A stretch of 64,000 nucleotides of DNA from JBELHR01 sp042091275 (GTDB lineage Bacteria; Bacteroidota; Bacteroidia; Flavobacteriales; Flavobacteriaceae), in NCBI GenBank assembly GCA_042091275.1, contig JBELHR010000010.1, forward strand, positions 1-64,000, written 5' to 3'. Shown here piece by piece: positions 28,716-37,627 of the stretch (positions are counted from its first letter, which is position 1; the number at the start of each line of letters is the position of its first letter). The notes under the pieces were generated by a model that was not told where the DNA came from, did not search any database, and saw nothing but the letters and a program-made list of their open reading frames with translations. Both the position numbers and the translations under genes were made by a program.

Positions 28716-29707
28716 ATCGCTTTATCCTTGTTTTTCAACCAAATATAGGTCTCTTTTAAACCTTGTTCAAGGGATCGGTATCGGTAGCCAAGTTCTCGTT
28801 CGGCCTTTTGACTAGAAGCTTTCCAGTTGTAAAATAGTTTTCTAGCAACACCAGGCATAATAAGGGGTTTCATCCCAAACGTGTCTGCTAAAAACCCAAA
28901 AATCTTAGCGACAAAAGCAATGAGACCAAGAGGGATGTGATAAATTTTAAAGTGAACACCAGCTACCTTATCAATGATTGCAAAGAACTGATTGTAATTC
29001 GCATTTTCACCACCCAAAATATAGCGTTGACCAGATTTTCCTTCTTCCAAAGCCAAAATCATTCCCTTTGCAACGTCTTCTACAAAAACAAAACTTCCGT
29101 ATTGATCTCCGGATCCCGGTATAAATTTCCAATTGCCTTTGAGGTATTTATCCATCATCAAAACTGTTGAATTGGACTCTCCAATTTCTCCAGGACCATA
29201 AACGCGGCAAGGGTTAACAGTTATAATTTCTAAACCTTTTTCGCAGTAGTCTAAGGCAATTTTTTCCACTGCAGCTTTGGAAGCTTCATATTCGAAAAAA
29301 TAATCAATTTCTCTTGGAGTATTTTCGTCAGAGGGTTTATCTGTCGACGGTGGAATGGTTCCTGCTGTAGAGGTGTTTACAACACGCTTAATACCGAGTT
29401 CTAAGGCTATATCAAACAGGTTTGTACTTCCTCCTATATTCACTCTATTAAACAATTCAGGATCTTTGGCCCATTGTTTCGCCACTCCAGCTAGATGAAT
29501 TATCGAATCACAGCCTATGGCAGCTCTTGCGATATCTTCTTTAGATTCTAGGGAGCCCTTGAAAAGAAACAAGTTCTCGTTTTTAATAGACTCTAACTTT
29601 TCTGATTTTCTGTAAAGAGCGTGTACTCTATAGCCTTGTTCGAGCAACATGTCAACCAAGTGAAGGCCAATAAAACCGGAGCCTCCTGTCAAAAGAACTT
29701 TTTTCAT
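28712..29707 (-). CDS. NAD-dependent epimerase/dehydratase (extended SDR)
   Basis: 331-aa short-chain dehydrogenase, cytoplasmic. N-terminal nucleotide-binding GGSGFIG at residues 8-14, downstream LAGVAK, and the active-site YEASK (Tyr-X3-Lys). The helix near the C-terminus (PLGLIAFVAKIFGFLADTFG) resembles the membrane-near 3-beta-HSD/dihydroflavonol-reductase-like group. Substrate not evident. Starts 1 bp from the stop of the RNA methyltransferase gene on the same strand, so it may be co-transcribed. Confidence 0.88.
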   Translation of the reverse strand: MKKVLLTGGSGFIGLHLVDMLLEQGYRVHALYRKSEKLESIKNENLFLFKGSLESKEDIARAAIGCDSIIHLAGVAKQWAKDPELFNRVNIGGSTNLFDIALELGIKRVVNTSTAGTIPPSTDKPSDENTPREIDYFFEYEASKAAVEKIALDYCEKGLEIITVNPCRVYGPGEIGESNSTVLMMDKYLKGNWKFIPGSGDQYGSFVFVEDVAKGMILALEEGKSGQRYILGGENANYNQFFAIIDKVAGVHFKIYHIPLGLIAFVAKIFGFLADTFGMKPLIMPGVARKLFYNWKASSQKAERELGYRYRSLEQGLKETYIWLKNKDKAI

Positions 29708-29708
29708 A

Positions 29709-30917
29709 TTATTCGGTGCGTTCTAAAAGTGCCATGTAAAATCCATCAAAACCGGACTTACTCGGGGAAACTTTTATATCCTCATGTAATTTAAAATTCT
29801 TGTTGTTTTCCAAAAATATAGCGACCTGATCTTCGTTCTCCGAAGGCATTATAGAACAAGTAGCATAAACCATAAGGCCATTTACTTTTAACATCGAACT
29901 GTAACGGTCTAGAATATCTGCCTGTGTCTTTTTAATATTTTCGACAAATTCAGCCTGTAATTTCCATTTAGAGTCGGGATTCCTTTTTAGAACTCCAATA
30001 CCGGAACAGGGCGCATCAATTAAAATACGATCTGCTGAATTCTTTAATTTTTTTATGGATTTAGTTCCCTCAATTACGCGGTTTTGAACATTGTGAACTC
30101 CCGCGCGTTTGGCGCGTTTCTTTAGCTCAGCGAGTTTTCCGCCATAAATATCCATAGCGATTAGTTGCCCTTTGTTTTCCATCTGAGCAGCTAGGTGAAG
30201 TGTTTTTCCTCCGGCTCCTGCACAAGTGTCTATCACGCGCATTCCCGGTTCAACTTTTAAGAAAGGAGCTACCAATTGAGAGGAAGCATCTTGAACTTCA
30301 AATAGACCTTTTTTAAAGGCGCTAGAGATAAAAACATTTTGTCTCTCGTTCAAAACCAAAGCGTCGGGGTGGGTCTTGAGTTCGGTGGTTTCTATTCCCT
30401 CTTCCTCCAAAAGACTGTGCAATTTTGCTCTAGTCACTTTGAGGGTGTTGGTCCTTAGAACAACAGGTGCTTTTTGATTTAGAGCAGTGAGCTCAGTAGC
30501 CCATTGTTTTTCCCCTAATTCTTTAACCCCCATTTCATCGAGCCAATCTGGAATCGATTCTGCAATTTTTCGAATGTTCTTTACTTTGTCCATTCCACCG
30601 CGAATCCTTCTTTCTGGCACTTGGCCGATCTGCGGCCAATCCGGCAGGTCAATACCGTGAAGAACCGCCCAAACCACAAAGTTTTTCCACAAATTCTCTC
30701 TAGTATAATGGTCCTTTGTACCTGCTATTTCGTTGTATAGACGCTTCCATCTAACCATATCGTATATGGTCTCGGCAACAAATTTTCTATCTCTTACTCC
30801 CCAACGTTTATCTCTTTTCAAGGCGTGTTGAACCACCTTATCGGCGTAAAGACCTTCGTTGTAAATATCATTTAGGGAATCAATAACGGTAAAAACCAAA
30901 TTTCTATGTAATCTCAT
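29709..30917 (-). CDS. rRNA cytosine-C5 methyltransferase, RsmB/NOL1-NOP2-Sun family
   Basis: 402-aa RNA m5C methyltransferase. N-terminal RsmB-like helical domain (NEGLYADKVVQHAL, FVAETIYDMVRWKRL), central target-recognition part, then the Rossmann fold with SAM loop VIDTCAGAGGKTLHLAA. The two catalytic cysteines are in DAPCSGIGVLKRNPD and YATCSIMPSEN. Probably methylates 16S rRNA; the exact site cannot be read. The start MRLHRNLVFTV is ATG 30917, 71 bp from divergent recG. Confidence 0.92.
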   Translation of the reverse strand: MRLHRNLVFTVIDSLNDIYNEGLYADKVVQHALKRDKRWGVRDRKFVAETIYDMVRWKRLYNEIAGTKDHYTRENLWKNFVVWAVLHGIDLPDWPQIGQVPERRIRGGMDKVKNIRKIAESIPDWLDEMGVKELGEKQWATELTALNQKAPVVLRTNTLKVTRAKLHSLLEEEGIETTELKTHPDALVLNERQNVFISSAFKKGLFEVQDASSQLVAPFLKVEPGMRVIDTCAGAGGKTLHLAAQMENKGQLIAMDIYGGKLAELKKRAKRAGVHNVQNRVIEGTKSIKKLKNSADRILIDAPCSGIGVLKRNPDSKWKLQAEFVENIKKTQADILDRYSSMLKVNGLMVYATCSIMPSENEDQVAIFLENNKNFKLHEDIKVSPSKSGFDGFYMALLERTE

Positions 30918-30988
30918 AACTCTTTGAATTGGGGCAAAGATAGTCCAAAAACAGACATTTTAACTATATTCGTCTTAAAATTGAAATC

Positions 30989-33088
30989 TTGAATAACGGG
31001 GAAACATCCATAACGTATTTAAGAGGCGTCGGTCCATCTAGAGCGAGCCTTTTACAAAAGGAATTGGGCATTTATAATTTGTCCGATTTGGTCTCCTTTT
31101 TCCCTTTTCGCTATATAGATAAGAGTAAATTTTATAAAATTGCCGAGATACAGCCTGGCGCTGCAGAAATTCAAATTATTGGAAGGCTAACCGACCTCAA
31201 GACCGTTAAACAAAAGAGGGGCTCTCGACTTGTAGGAAATTTTAGAGACGATACCGGATCTATGGAGCTCACTTGGTTTAGAGGAGGCAAGTGGATTAAA
31301 GATAAGATAAAGGTAGGTCAGGTATATGTCATTTTTGGTAAAGTCAATTCTTATCAAGGCAATTTTAGTATGGCCCATCCGGAGATGGATCTCTTATCTG
31401 ATTTTAAGAGAAAGATTCAAACCGGAATGCAAGCTGTATACAGGTCTACAGAACAATTGGCCAATAAAGGAGTGAGCAATAGAGTAATCTCTCAAATGGT
31501 GGAAGCTTTGCTCAAAGAGAATTACGGAAAGTTTACAGAGAACCTGCCACAAGATTTGATTGATAAGCATCAATTAGTGGATAAGAATACCGCTCTGTTA
31601 AATATACATTTTCCAAAAAACATAGAGCAATTAAATCAGGCTCAAAGGAGGTTGAAGTTCGAAGAATTATTTTTTGTTCAGCTTCAATTGATTCACAAAA
31701 ACAGACTCAGTAAGCTCAAGTTTAAGGGGTATCCCTTTGAGTCAGTAGGGGATTATTTCAATCATTTTTACAAACATATTCTTCCTTTTGAACTCACCGG
31801 TGCTCAAAAGAAAGTCATCAAAGAAATTCGAAAAGATTTGGGTTCAGGAGCTCAGATGAATAGACTTTTACAAGGAGATGTCGGCTCGGGAAAAACTATG
31901 GTGGCTGTTTTGGCGATGTTACTCGCTTTGGATAACAATTATCAGTCTGCTCTTATGGCACCTACTGAAATCCTCGCGAGACAGCACTTTCAAGCTGTTG
32001 AGGAATTATTGGGTGAAATGGATGTGCAAGTGGTACTCTTGACTGGCTCTACACCACAATCGGAAAGAAAAGTGCTCTTCGCGGATTTAGCTAATGGAAG
32101 TATTGACCTCATTATAGGTACTCATGCACTTTTGGAGGACAAGGTGGTCTTTAAAAATTTAGGCTTAGTAATTATTGATGAACAACATAGATTTGGAGTT
32201 GCGCAAAGGGCAAAGATGTGGAAAAAGAACGAATTACCTCCACATATATTAGTGATGACGGCAACACCAATTCCAAGAACCTTGGCCATGAGTGTTTACG
32301 GAGATCTCGACATATCGGTTATCGATGAATTACCTCCCGGTAGAAAAGAAATCAAGACGGTTCACCGTTTTGACAACAATCGTCTTTCTGTGTTTCAATT
32401 TATCAAGAGCGAAATCAAAAAAGGTAGACAGATTTATGTGGTTTACCCACTGATAGAGGAGTCTGCATCGATGGATTATAAGGACTTGATGGATGGTTAC
32501 GAGAGTATTGTAAGATCCTTTCCATTGCCGGAATATCGCATTAGTATCGTTCACGGTAAAATGAAACCTGCGGATAAAGACTTTGAAATGAATCGCTTTG
32601 TAAAAGGAGAGACTCAGATTATGGTAGCCACTACGGTTATTGAAGTAGGAGTGAATGTTCCCAACGCCTCGGTTATGATTATTGAGAGTACGGAGCGCTT
32701 TGGACTGGCCCAACTCCACCAGCTAAGAGGGAGGGTTGGAAGAGGAGCAGAGCAGAGTTATTGTATTCTTATGACAGGGGTAAAGTTGAGCAAGGATGCC
32801 AAAAAAAGAATAGAGACTCTTGTGAGCTCCAATGATGGATTCAAGATTGCGGAAGTAGATTTGGAACTTCGTGGGCCAGGAAATCTTATGGGAACCCAAC
32901 AAAGTGGCGTTCTCAATATGAAGATAGCCAATATTATTGAGGATCAAGCGATTTTGACTGAGGCCAGAGAGGCCGCACAAGAGCTCCTGAAATTGGACCC
33001 TAAACTCTCTAAACCCGAACACAGTATGATCCTAAAAACTTTTCAAGAGATTCACCGTAAAACAGGTGTTTGGACCAATATAAGTTAG
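30989..33088 (+). CDS. recG: ATP-dependent DNA helicase RecG
   Basis: 699-aa branch-migration helicase that rescues stalled replication forks. Wedge domain at about 1-150 (ITYLRGVGPSRASLL start), Walker A LLQGDVGSGKTMVA, DEQHRFG (motif II), TATPIPRTLA (motif III) and QLRGRVGRG (motif VI). The only available in-frame start near the conserved N-terminus is TTG 30989. A one-mismatch -7 box TATATTCG lies at 30965-30972, 16 bp before it. Complete. Confidence 0.96.
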   Translation: MNNGETSITYLRGVGPSRASLLQKELGIYNLSDLVSFFPFRYIDKSKFYKIAEIQPGAAEIQIIGRLTDLKTVKQKRGSRLVGNFRDDTGSMELTWFRGGKWIKDKIKVGQVYVIFGKVNSYQGNFSMAHPEMDLLSDFKRKIQTGMQAVYRSTEQLANKGVSNRVISQMVEALLKENYGKFTENLPQDLIDKHQLVDKNTALLNIHFPKNIEQLNQAQRRLKFEELFFVQLQLIHKNRLSKLKFKGYPFESVGDYFNHFYKHILPFELTGAQKKVIKEIRKDLGSGAQMNRLLQGDVGSGKTMVAVLAMLLALDNNYQSALMAPTEILARQHFQAVEELLGEMDVQVVLLTGSTPQSERKVLFADLANGSIDLIIGTHALLEDKVVFKNLGLVIIDEQHRFGVAQRAKMWKKNELPPHILVMTATPIPRTLAMSVYGDLDISVIDELPPGRKEIKTVHRFDNNRLSVFQFIKSEIKKGRQIYVVYPLIEESASMDYKDLMDGYESIVRSFPLPEYRISIVHGKMKPADKDFEMNRFVKGETQIMVATTVIEVGVNVPNASVMIIESTERFGLAQLHQLRGRVGRGAEQSYCILMTGVKLSKDAKKRIETLVSSNDGFKIAEVDLELRGPGNLMGTQQSGVLNMKIANIIEDQAILTEAREAAQELLKLDPKLSKPEHSMILKTFQEIHRKTGVWTNIS

Positions 33089-33112
33089 TACTAATATTCT
33101 GTGGTATTGGTT

Positions 33113-33141
33113 TTGTAAGCAGGTAACATTTTCTATCTTTG
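33113..33141 (+). promoter_or_regulatory. Promoter of pheT (TTG-N18-TATCTTTG)
   Basis: TTG at 33113-33115 and TATCTTTG at 33134-33141, 18 bp apart, close to consensus. The leader to ATG 33162 is about 15 nt. Confidence 0.65.
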
Positions 33142-33161
33142 CGTTCAATAAAAAAGGACTT

Positions 33162-35588
33162 ATGAAAATTTCATACAATTGGCTAAAGCAATTCATTAAA
33201 ATCGATTGGGACGCAGAAAAAACTGGGGAACTTTTGACAGATTTAGGGCTCGAAGTCGAAGGAATTGAGACTGTAGAATCGATTAAAGGTAGTTTAAAAG
33301 GAGTTGTTGTAGGAGAGGTATTAACCTGTGCAAAACATCCAGGTGCCGATAGATTAAATCTAACTACGGTTGATTTAGGTCAAGGAGAAGCGGTTCAGAT
33401 TGTATGTGGAGCTCCAAATGTAGCTGCTGGTCAAAAGGTTGCTGTTGCAACTGTAGGTACGGTTTTATACGACAAAACTGGAGAATCTTTTAAAATCAAA
33501 AAAGGTAAAATTAGAGGCGAGGTATCCATGGGTATGATTTGTGCAGAAGACGAGTTAGGTCTCGGATCAGATCACGATGGAATACTAGTTTTAGATGCCG
33601 ATTTGAAGCCGGGAACCCCTGCGTCTGAAGTTTTTGATATAGATATAGACCAAGTTTTTGAAATTGGTTTGACACCCAATAGATCCGATGCAATGAGTCA
33701 TTACGGAACAGCTAGAGATCTTCGTGCTGGTTTGATTCAAAAAGAAATTACTAAAGAATTAATATCTCCGTCTGTGAGTGACTTTCACGTGGATGATAGA
33801 ACCTTTAAAATTGATATTGACGTAGTAGAAGAGAGTTTTGCACCGAGATATTGCGGGCTTACTATCTCAGGGGTGAGTATAGGGCCTTCACCAGATTGGA
33901 TTCAAAAGAGATTAAAGGCAATTGGTCTGCAACCGATCAATAATATCGTGGATGCTACAAATTATGTCATGCACGAGTTAGGGCAGCCACTTCACGCATT
34001 TGATGCCCACAAAATAAAAGGGTCTAAAGTGGTTGTAAAAACCTTGGAACAAGATACTAAATTCGTAACTCTGGATGGAGTGGAACGAAAGTTAGATGCC
34101 GAGGATATCATGATTTGTGATGGCGAAGATAATCCTATGTGTATTGCTGGAGTTTTTGGAGGTTTACACTCAGGTGTAAGCGAAAACACCTCTGCAATTT
34201 TCTTAGAATCCGCGTATTTTAATTCCGTGGCTATCAGAAAGACTGCAAAACGTCACAGTTTAAATACCGATGCTTCGTTTCGATTTGAGCGAGGGATTGA
34301 TCCAAATTTCACAAAATATGCCCTGCGTAGAGCTGCTCTGTTAATTACAGAAATAGCGGGAGGAAAATGTAGTTCGGATTTGTTGGAATTTTATCCAAAC
34401 AGAATTCAGGACGCAGAAGTTTTTCTTTCTTACGATAATGCCTATCGATTGATTGGTCAAAAGATTCCAAAAGAAACTATCAAATCTATTTTAGCTTCTT
34501 TAGAGATACGACTAAACAGCGAAACCGAAGGGGGTCTTGGTCTTATAGTACCAGCTTATAGAACCGATGTTCGAAGAGAAGCAGATGTTATCGAAGAAAT
34601 TTTAAGAGTTTACGGTTACAACAATATCGAGTTTTCCGACAAACTAAATGCATCCTTAACTTTTGCTGAATTCGATAAAGTAAAAGTGGAAAATATTAGT
34701 GCGAATCAGTTAATTGCTCAGGGCTTTAAGGAGACCATGGCCAATTCATTGACCAAATCAAATTACCTCGAACTTACAGAAGATTTGATGGAAGAGCACA
34801 ATGTCAAGATGCTAAACCCATTGAGTACGGACCTCGAGGTTATGAGACAATCCTTGCTTTTTAGCGGTCTAGAGTCGGTTATTTACAATATTAACAGAAA
34901 GAATTCTTCTTTAAAGTTATTCGAGTTTGGTAAGACTTATCACAAGTATACCGAAGAATACCAAGAGATAAAACATTTGAGTTTATTTGTCTCTGGTGAT
35001 AGAAATAAACCGCATTGGAACGCACCTCAAAAGTCCTCTGACTTTTATTATTTAAAAGGAGTGGTAGCTGCTTTACTAGAGCGTTTAGGGATTTCTAAAA
35101 CTCAAATAAAACCTTGTAAGTCCGATTTGTTTGTAGAGGGAATTTCACTTTACAGAGGGAAGGTTAAATTAGTAGATTTAGGTCTTGTAAATGCCAAGAT
35201 TCACAAAGAGTTCGGTATCAAACAAGAGGTGTTTTACGCAGATATACTCTGGGATAATGTCTTGGAGCAAGTAAAGAACAATAAGGTAAAAGTCAAACTA
35301 TTGCCTAAATTCCCGGAGGTAAAACGAGATTTATCCCTTTTATTGGACGAGGAAGTTAAGTTTTCTGAAATTTATAATATCGCTTTCCAGGCCGAAAAGA
35401 AGTTTTTAAAGGCTGTCGATCTCTTTGATTTTTATCAAGGTGACAAATTAGAATCTGGAAAGAAATCCTATGCAGTTAGTTTTGTTCTTCAAGACGAGTC
35501 ACAGACCTTAAATGAAAAACAAATCACCAAAATAATGAACAAATTACAAGCGAGCCTCGAAAAACAATTGGGAGCGAGTTTACGATAA
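33162..35588 (+). CDS. pheT: Phenylalanyl-tRNA synthetase beta subunit
   Basis: 808-aa beta chain of the alpha2-beta2 PheRS that charges tRNA-Phe. Domains: B1 and tRNA-binding B2 OB-fold (VVVGEVLTCAKHPGADRLN), B3/B4 editing, B5 DNA-binding-like fold, catalytic-like B6/B7 (RFERGIDPNFT region) and the C-terminal anticodon-binding FDX-ACB domain (LPKFPEVKRDLSLLLDEEV). pheS is not adjacent, as is often seen in this phylum. Ends just before a hairpin terminator. Confidence 0.97.
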   Translation: MKISYNWLKQFIKIDWDAEKTGELLTDLGLEVEGIETVESIKGSLKGVVVGEVLTCAKHPGADRLNLTTVDLGQGEAVQIVCGAPNVAAGQKVAVATVGTVLYDKTGESFKIKKGKIRGEVSMGMICAEDELGLGSDHDGILVLDADLKPGTPASEVFDIDIDQVFEIGLTPNRSDAMSHYGTARDLRAGLIQKEITKELISPSVSDFHVDDRTFKIDIDVVEESFAPRYCGLTISGVSIGPSPDWIQKRLKAIGLQPINNIVDATNYVMHELGQPLHAFDAHKIKGSKVVVKTLEQDTKFVTLDGVERKLDAEDIMICDGEDNPMCIAGVFGGLHSGVSENTSAIFLESAYFNSVAIRKTAKRHSLNTDASFRFERGIDPNFTKYALRRAALLITEIAGGKCSSDLLEFYPNRIQDAEVFLSYDNAYRLIGQKIPKETIKSILASLEIRLNSETEGGLGLIVPAYRTDVRREADVIEEILRVYGYNNIEFSDKLNASLTFAEFDKVKVENISANQLIAQGFKETMANSLTKSNYLELTEDLMEEHNVKMLNPLSTDLEVMRQSLLFSGLESVIYNINRKNSSLKLFEFGKTYHKYTEEYQEIKHLSLFVSGDRNKPHWNAPQKSSDFYYLKGVVAALLERLGISKTQIKPCKSDLFVEGISLYRGKVKLVDLGLVNAKIHKEFGIKQEVFYADILWDNVLEQVKNNKVKVKLLPKFPEVKRDLSLLLDEEVKFSEIYNIAFQAEKKFLKAVDLFDFYQGDKLESGKKSYAVSFVLQDESQTLNEKQITKIMNKLQASLEKQLGASLR

Positions 35589-35589
35589 C

Positions 35590-35620
35590 AAAATGGCCTT
35601 TTTAAAAGGCCATTTTTTTT
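35590..35620 (+). terminator. Intrinsic terminator after pheT
   Basis: Inverted repeat AAAATGGCCTTTT / AAAAGGCCATTTT around 35603 followed by a run of T to 35620. The T-run runs directly into the -7 box of pyrD. Confidence 0.88.
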
Positions 35621-35627
35621 ACCTTTG
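35620..35627 (+). promoter_or_regulatory. -7 box TACCTTTG of pyrD
   Basis: TAnnTTTG followed by CAGCC and ATG 35633, so the transcript is probably leaderless. The -33 region coincides with the pheT terminator hairpin and lacks a clear TTG. Confidence 0.55.
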
Positions 35628-35632
35628 CAGCC

Positions 35633-36655
35633 ATGTACAAAACGCTAATCCGTCCGATATTATTTCAATTTGATCCTGAATCTGTTCATCACTTTGTGTT
35701 TTCTACCATAAAGTTTCTCCATAAAATTCCTGGAGTATCTCCCTTGGTTAGAAAAATATATTCCAGTTCAGATAGTACTTTTGAAAAAGAAGTTTTGGGA
35801 TTAAAGTTCAAAAATCCCATTGGTTTAGCCGCTGGTTTTGACAAAAATGCGGTTTTATACAACGACTTAGCGGACTATGGTTTTGGTTTTATTGAGGTGG
35901 GAACCGTCACGCCAAGGGCACAAGAAGGAAATCCAAAAAAGCGATTGTTTCGACTACCTAAGGACGGAGCTCTTATCAACAGAATGGGCTTTAATAATTT
36001 GGGATTAGATGCAATTATTGAGCGCTTAAAAGAAAATAAGGGAAAACTTATTATAGGTGGTAATTTAGGAAAAAATACAGATTCGCATTCCGACGATTAT
36101 ATAAAGGATTATGTTGAGCTGGCGAATGGTCTGCATCCTTATGTCGATTATTTTGTTCTCAATGTCAGTTGTCCAAATGTTGGTTCCATGGCAAAATTAC
36201 AGGACAAAGACTTTTTGTTGGAATTGATTTCTGCCGTAGAGGACACGAATATCAGTTTTTCTAAAAGACGTCCAATTTTATTAAAAATTGCACCAGACTT
36301 AAATACAAATCAGTTAGACGAAATTATTGAAATAATAAGGGATAGCAAGGCAGATGGTGTAATCGCATCCAATACTTCTACTAGTCGCGCCGATCTTTTA
36401 ACTCCAACTGATGCCATAGAAAAAATGGGTAACGGAGGACTCTCTGGAAAGCCTGTAAAGGACAAAAGTACTGCTGTGATAAAATACCTCTCCGATCATT
36501 CTAACAAGGCATTTCCAATAATTGGAGTAGGAGGGATACAAACTGCTCAAGACGCTAGAGAGAAACTGGATGCAGGTGCTGATTTACTGCAGGTTTACAC
36601 AGGATTTATCTATGAAGGGCCAGCAATTGTTAAAAATATTTTAAAGGGATTATAA
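35633..36655 (+). CDS. pyrD: Dihydroorotate dehydrogenase (quinone), class 2
   Basis: 340-aa FMN enzyme oxidising dihydroorotate to orotate in pyrimidine synthesis, electrons passing to quinone. An amphipathic N-terminal region (LIRPILFQFDPESVHHFVF) anchors it to the inner membrane. FKNPIGLAAGFDKNA near 58-72, NRMGFNN, NVSCPNVG with the class 2 catalytic Ser, and VGGI for FMN phosphate are all present. Usual length. Confidence 0.97.
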   Translation: MYKTLIRPILFQFDPESVHHFVFSTIKFLHKIPGVSPLVRKIYSSSDSTFEKEVLGLKFKNPIGLAAGFDKNAVLYNDLADYGFGFIEVGTVTPRAQEGNPKKRLFRLPKDGALINRMGFNNLGLDAIIERLKENKGKLIIGGNLGKNTDSHSDDYIKDYVELANGLHPYVDYFVLNVSCPNVGSMAKLQDKDFLLELISAVEDTNISFSKRRPILLKIAPDLNTNQLDEIIEIIRDSKADGVIASNTSTSRADLLTPTDAIEKMGNGGLSGKPVKDKSTAVIKYLSDHSNKAFPIIGVGGIQTAQDAREKLDAGADLLQVYTGFIYEGPAIVKNILKGL

Positions 36656-36692
36656 ACGCTTTAGATTTCGCGGGAATATGTATATTTAAACG

Positions 36693-37547
36693 ATGAAATC
36701 TGTAAAGCTAATCGAGTGTCCTAGAGATGCTATGCAAGGAATAAAAACCTTTATTCCCACTTCTTCAAAGATTCAATATTTGAATTCTTTACTTCAAGTA
36801 GGTTTTGATACCCTGGATTTTGGAAGTTTTGTTTCTCCAAAAGCAATTCCACAGATGAGGGATACTGCTGAAGTTTTAAAAGGCTTGGATTTAGCGAATA
36901 CCCAAACAAAGTTATTGGCAATTATTGCTAATCTAAGAGGGGCAGAGGATGCTCTTGAATTTGAGGAAATTGATTATTTGGGCTTTCCATTTTCGATTTC
37001 TGAGATTTTCCAAATGCGAAATACACACAAAACGATTGAGGAATCTATTGAGGTTTTAGACAAAATTCTAAACATCAGTGCTCGGAAAAATAAACAAGTC
37101 GTAACCTATTTGTCAATGGGTTTTGGAAATCCTTATGGGGATCCTTGGAATGAAGATATTGTCGCTAATTGGACCGAGCGATTGGCTCAGATGGGAGTTT
37201 CGATAATTTCCTTGTCGGATACTGTAGGATCTTCAGATGGGGAGACTATTTCTCGTATTTTTAAGCATTTAATTCCTTTGTACAGAGATATCGAGTTTGG
37301 TGCACATCTGCACACGACATCGGATTCTTGGTATGAAAAAGCTTCTGCTGCCTATTTTGCTGGTTGTATGCGCTTCGATGGCGCTATCAAAGGATATGGC
37401 GGGTGCCCCATGGCCAAGGACGATCTTACAGGGAATATGCCAACGGAGAAACTAATTACTTTTTTTAATGAACAAAAGGCGGATACTGGTCTTCGGGCAA
37501 TGGCTTTTGAAAGTGCTTATAATGAGGCTTTAAAAGTTTTTCGATAA
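36693..37547 (+). CDS. Hydroxymethylglutaryl-CoA lyase-like enzyme
   Basis: 284-aa TIM-barrel enzyme of the HMGL family that cleaves HMG-CoA to acetyl-CoA and acetoacetate (leucine degradation). Conserved parts: ECPRDAMQ with the catalytic Arg-Asp, SFVSPKAIPQM, SDTVG, HLHTT with metal-binding His pair, and GYGGCPMAKDD with the mobile-loop Cys. A one-mismatch -7 box TATATTTA lies at 36681-36688, 4 bp before the ATG. No other leucine catabolism genes are close. Confidence 0.88.
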   Translation: MKSVKLIECPRDAMQGIKTFIPTSSKIQYLNSLLQVGFDTLDFGSFVSPKAIPQMRDTAEVLKGLDLANTQTKLLAIIANLRGAEDALEFEEIDYLGFPFSISEIFQMRNTHKTIEESIEVLDKILNISARKNKQVVTYLSMGFGNPYGDPWNEDIVANWTERLAQMGVSIISLSDTVGSSDGETISRIFKHLIPLYRDIEFGAHLHTTSDSWYEKASAAYFAGCMRFDGAIKGYGGCPMAKDDLTGNMPTEKLITFFNEQKADTGLRAMAFESAYNEALKVFR

Positions 37548-37595
37548 TATTTTTTCAGCCACAGTATTATCTGTAGTAAAATCATTAAAATTCCC

Positions 37596-37603
37596 TATAT
37601 TTG
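37596..37603 (+). promoter_or_regulatory. -7 box TATATTTG of guaB
   Basis: TAnnTTTGC 24 bp before ATG 37628. No TTG at -33 position. The box lies upstream of the inverted repeat at 37605-37627. Confidence 0.6.
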
Positions 37604-37604
37604 C

Positions 37605-37627
37605 ATGCAATTAATCTACAATTGCAT
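37605..37627 (+). promoter_or_regulatory. Perfect inverted repeat in guaB leader
   Basis: ATGCAATT and AATTGCAT, 8-bp arms with 7-nt spacer, between the -7 box and the start codon. It covers the expected transcription start and could be an operator or a leader hairpin. Inference from position only. Confidence 0.5.

Noticed and set aside
37601..37627. TTG start nine codons upstream of the chosen guaB ATG
   Set aside because: It lies inside the -7 promoter box, so it would be outside the transcript; MAYSKIVGEG is the conserved N-terminus.
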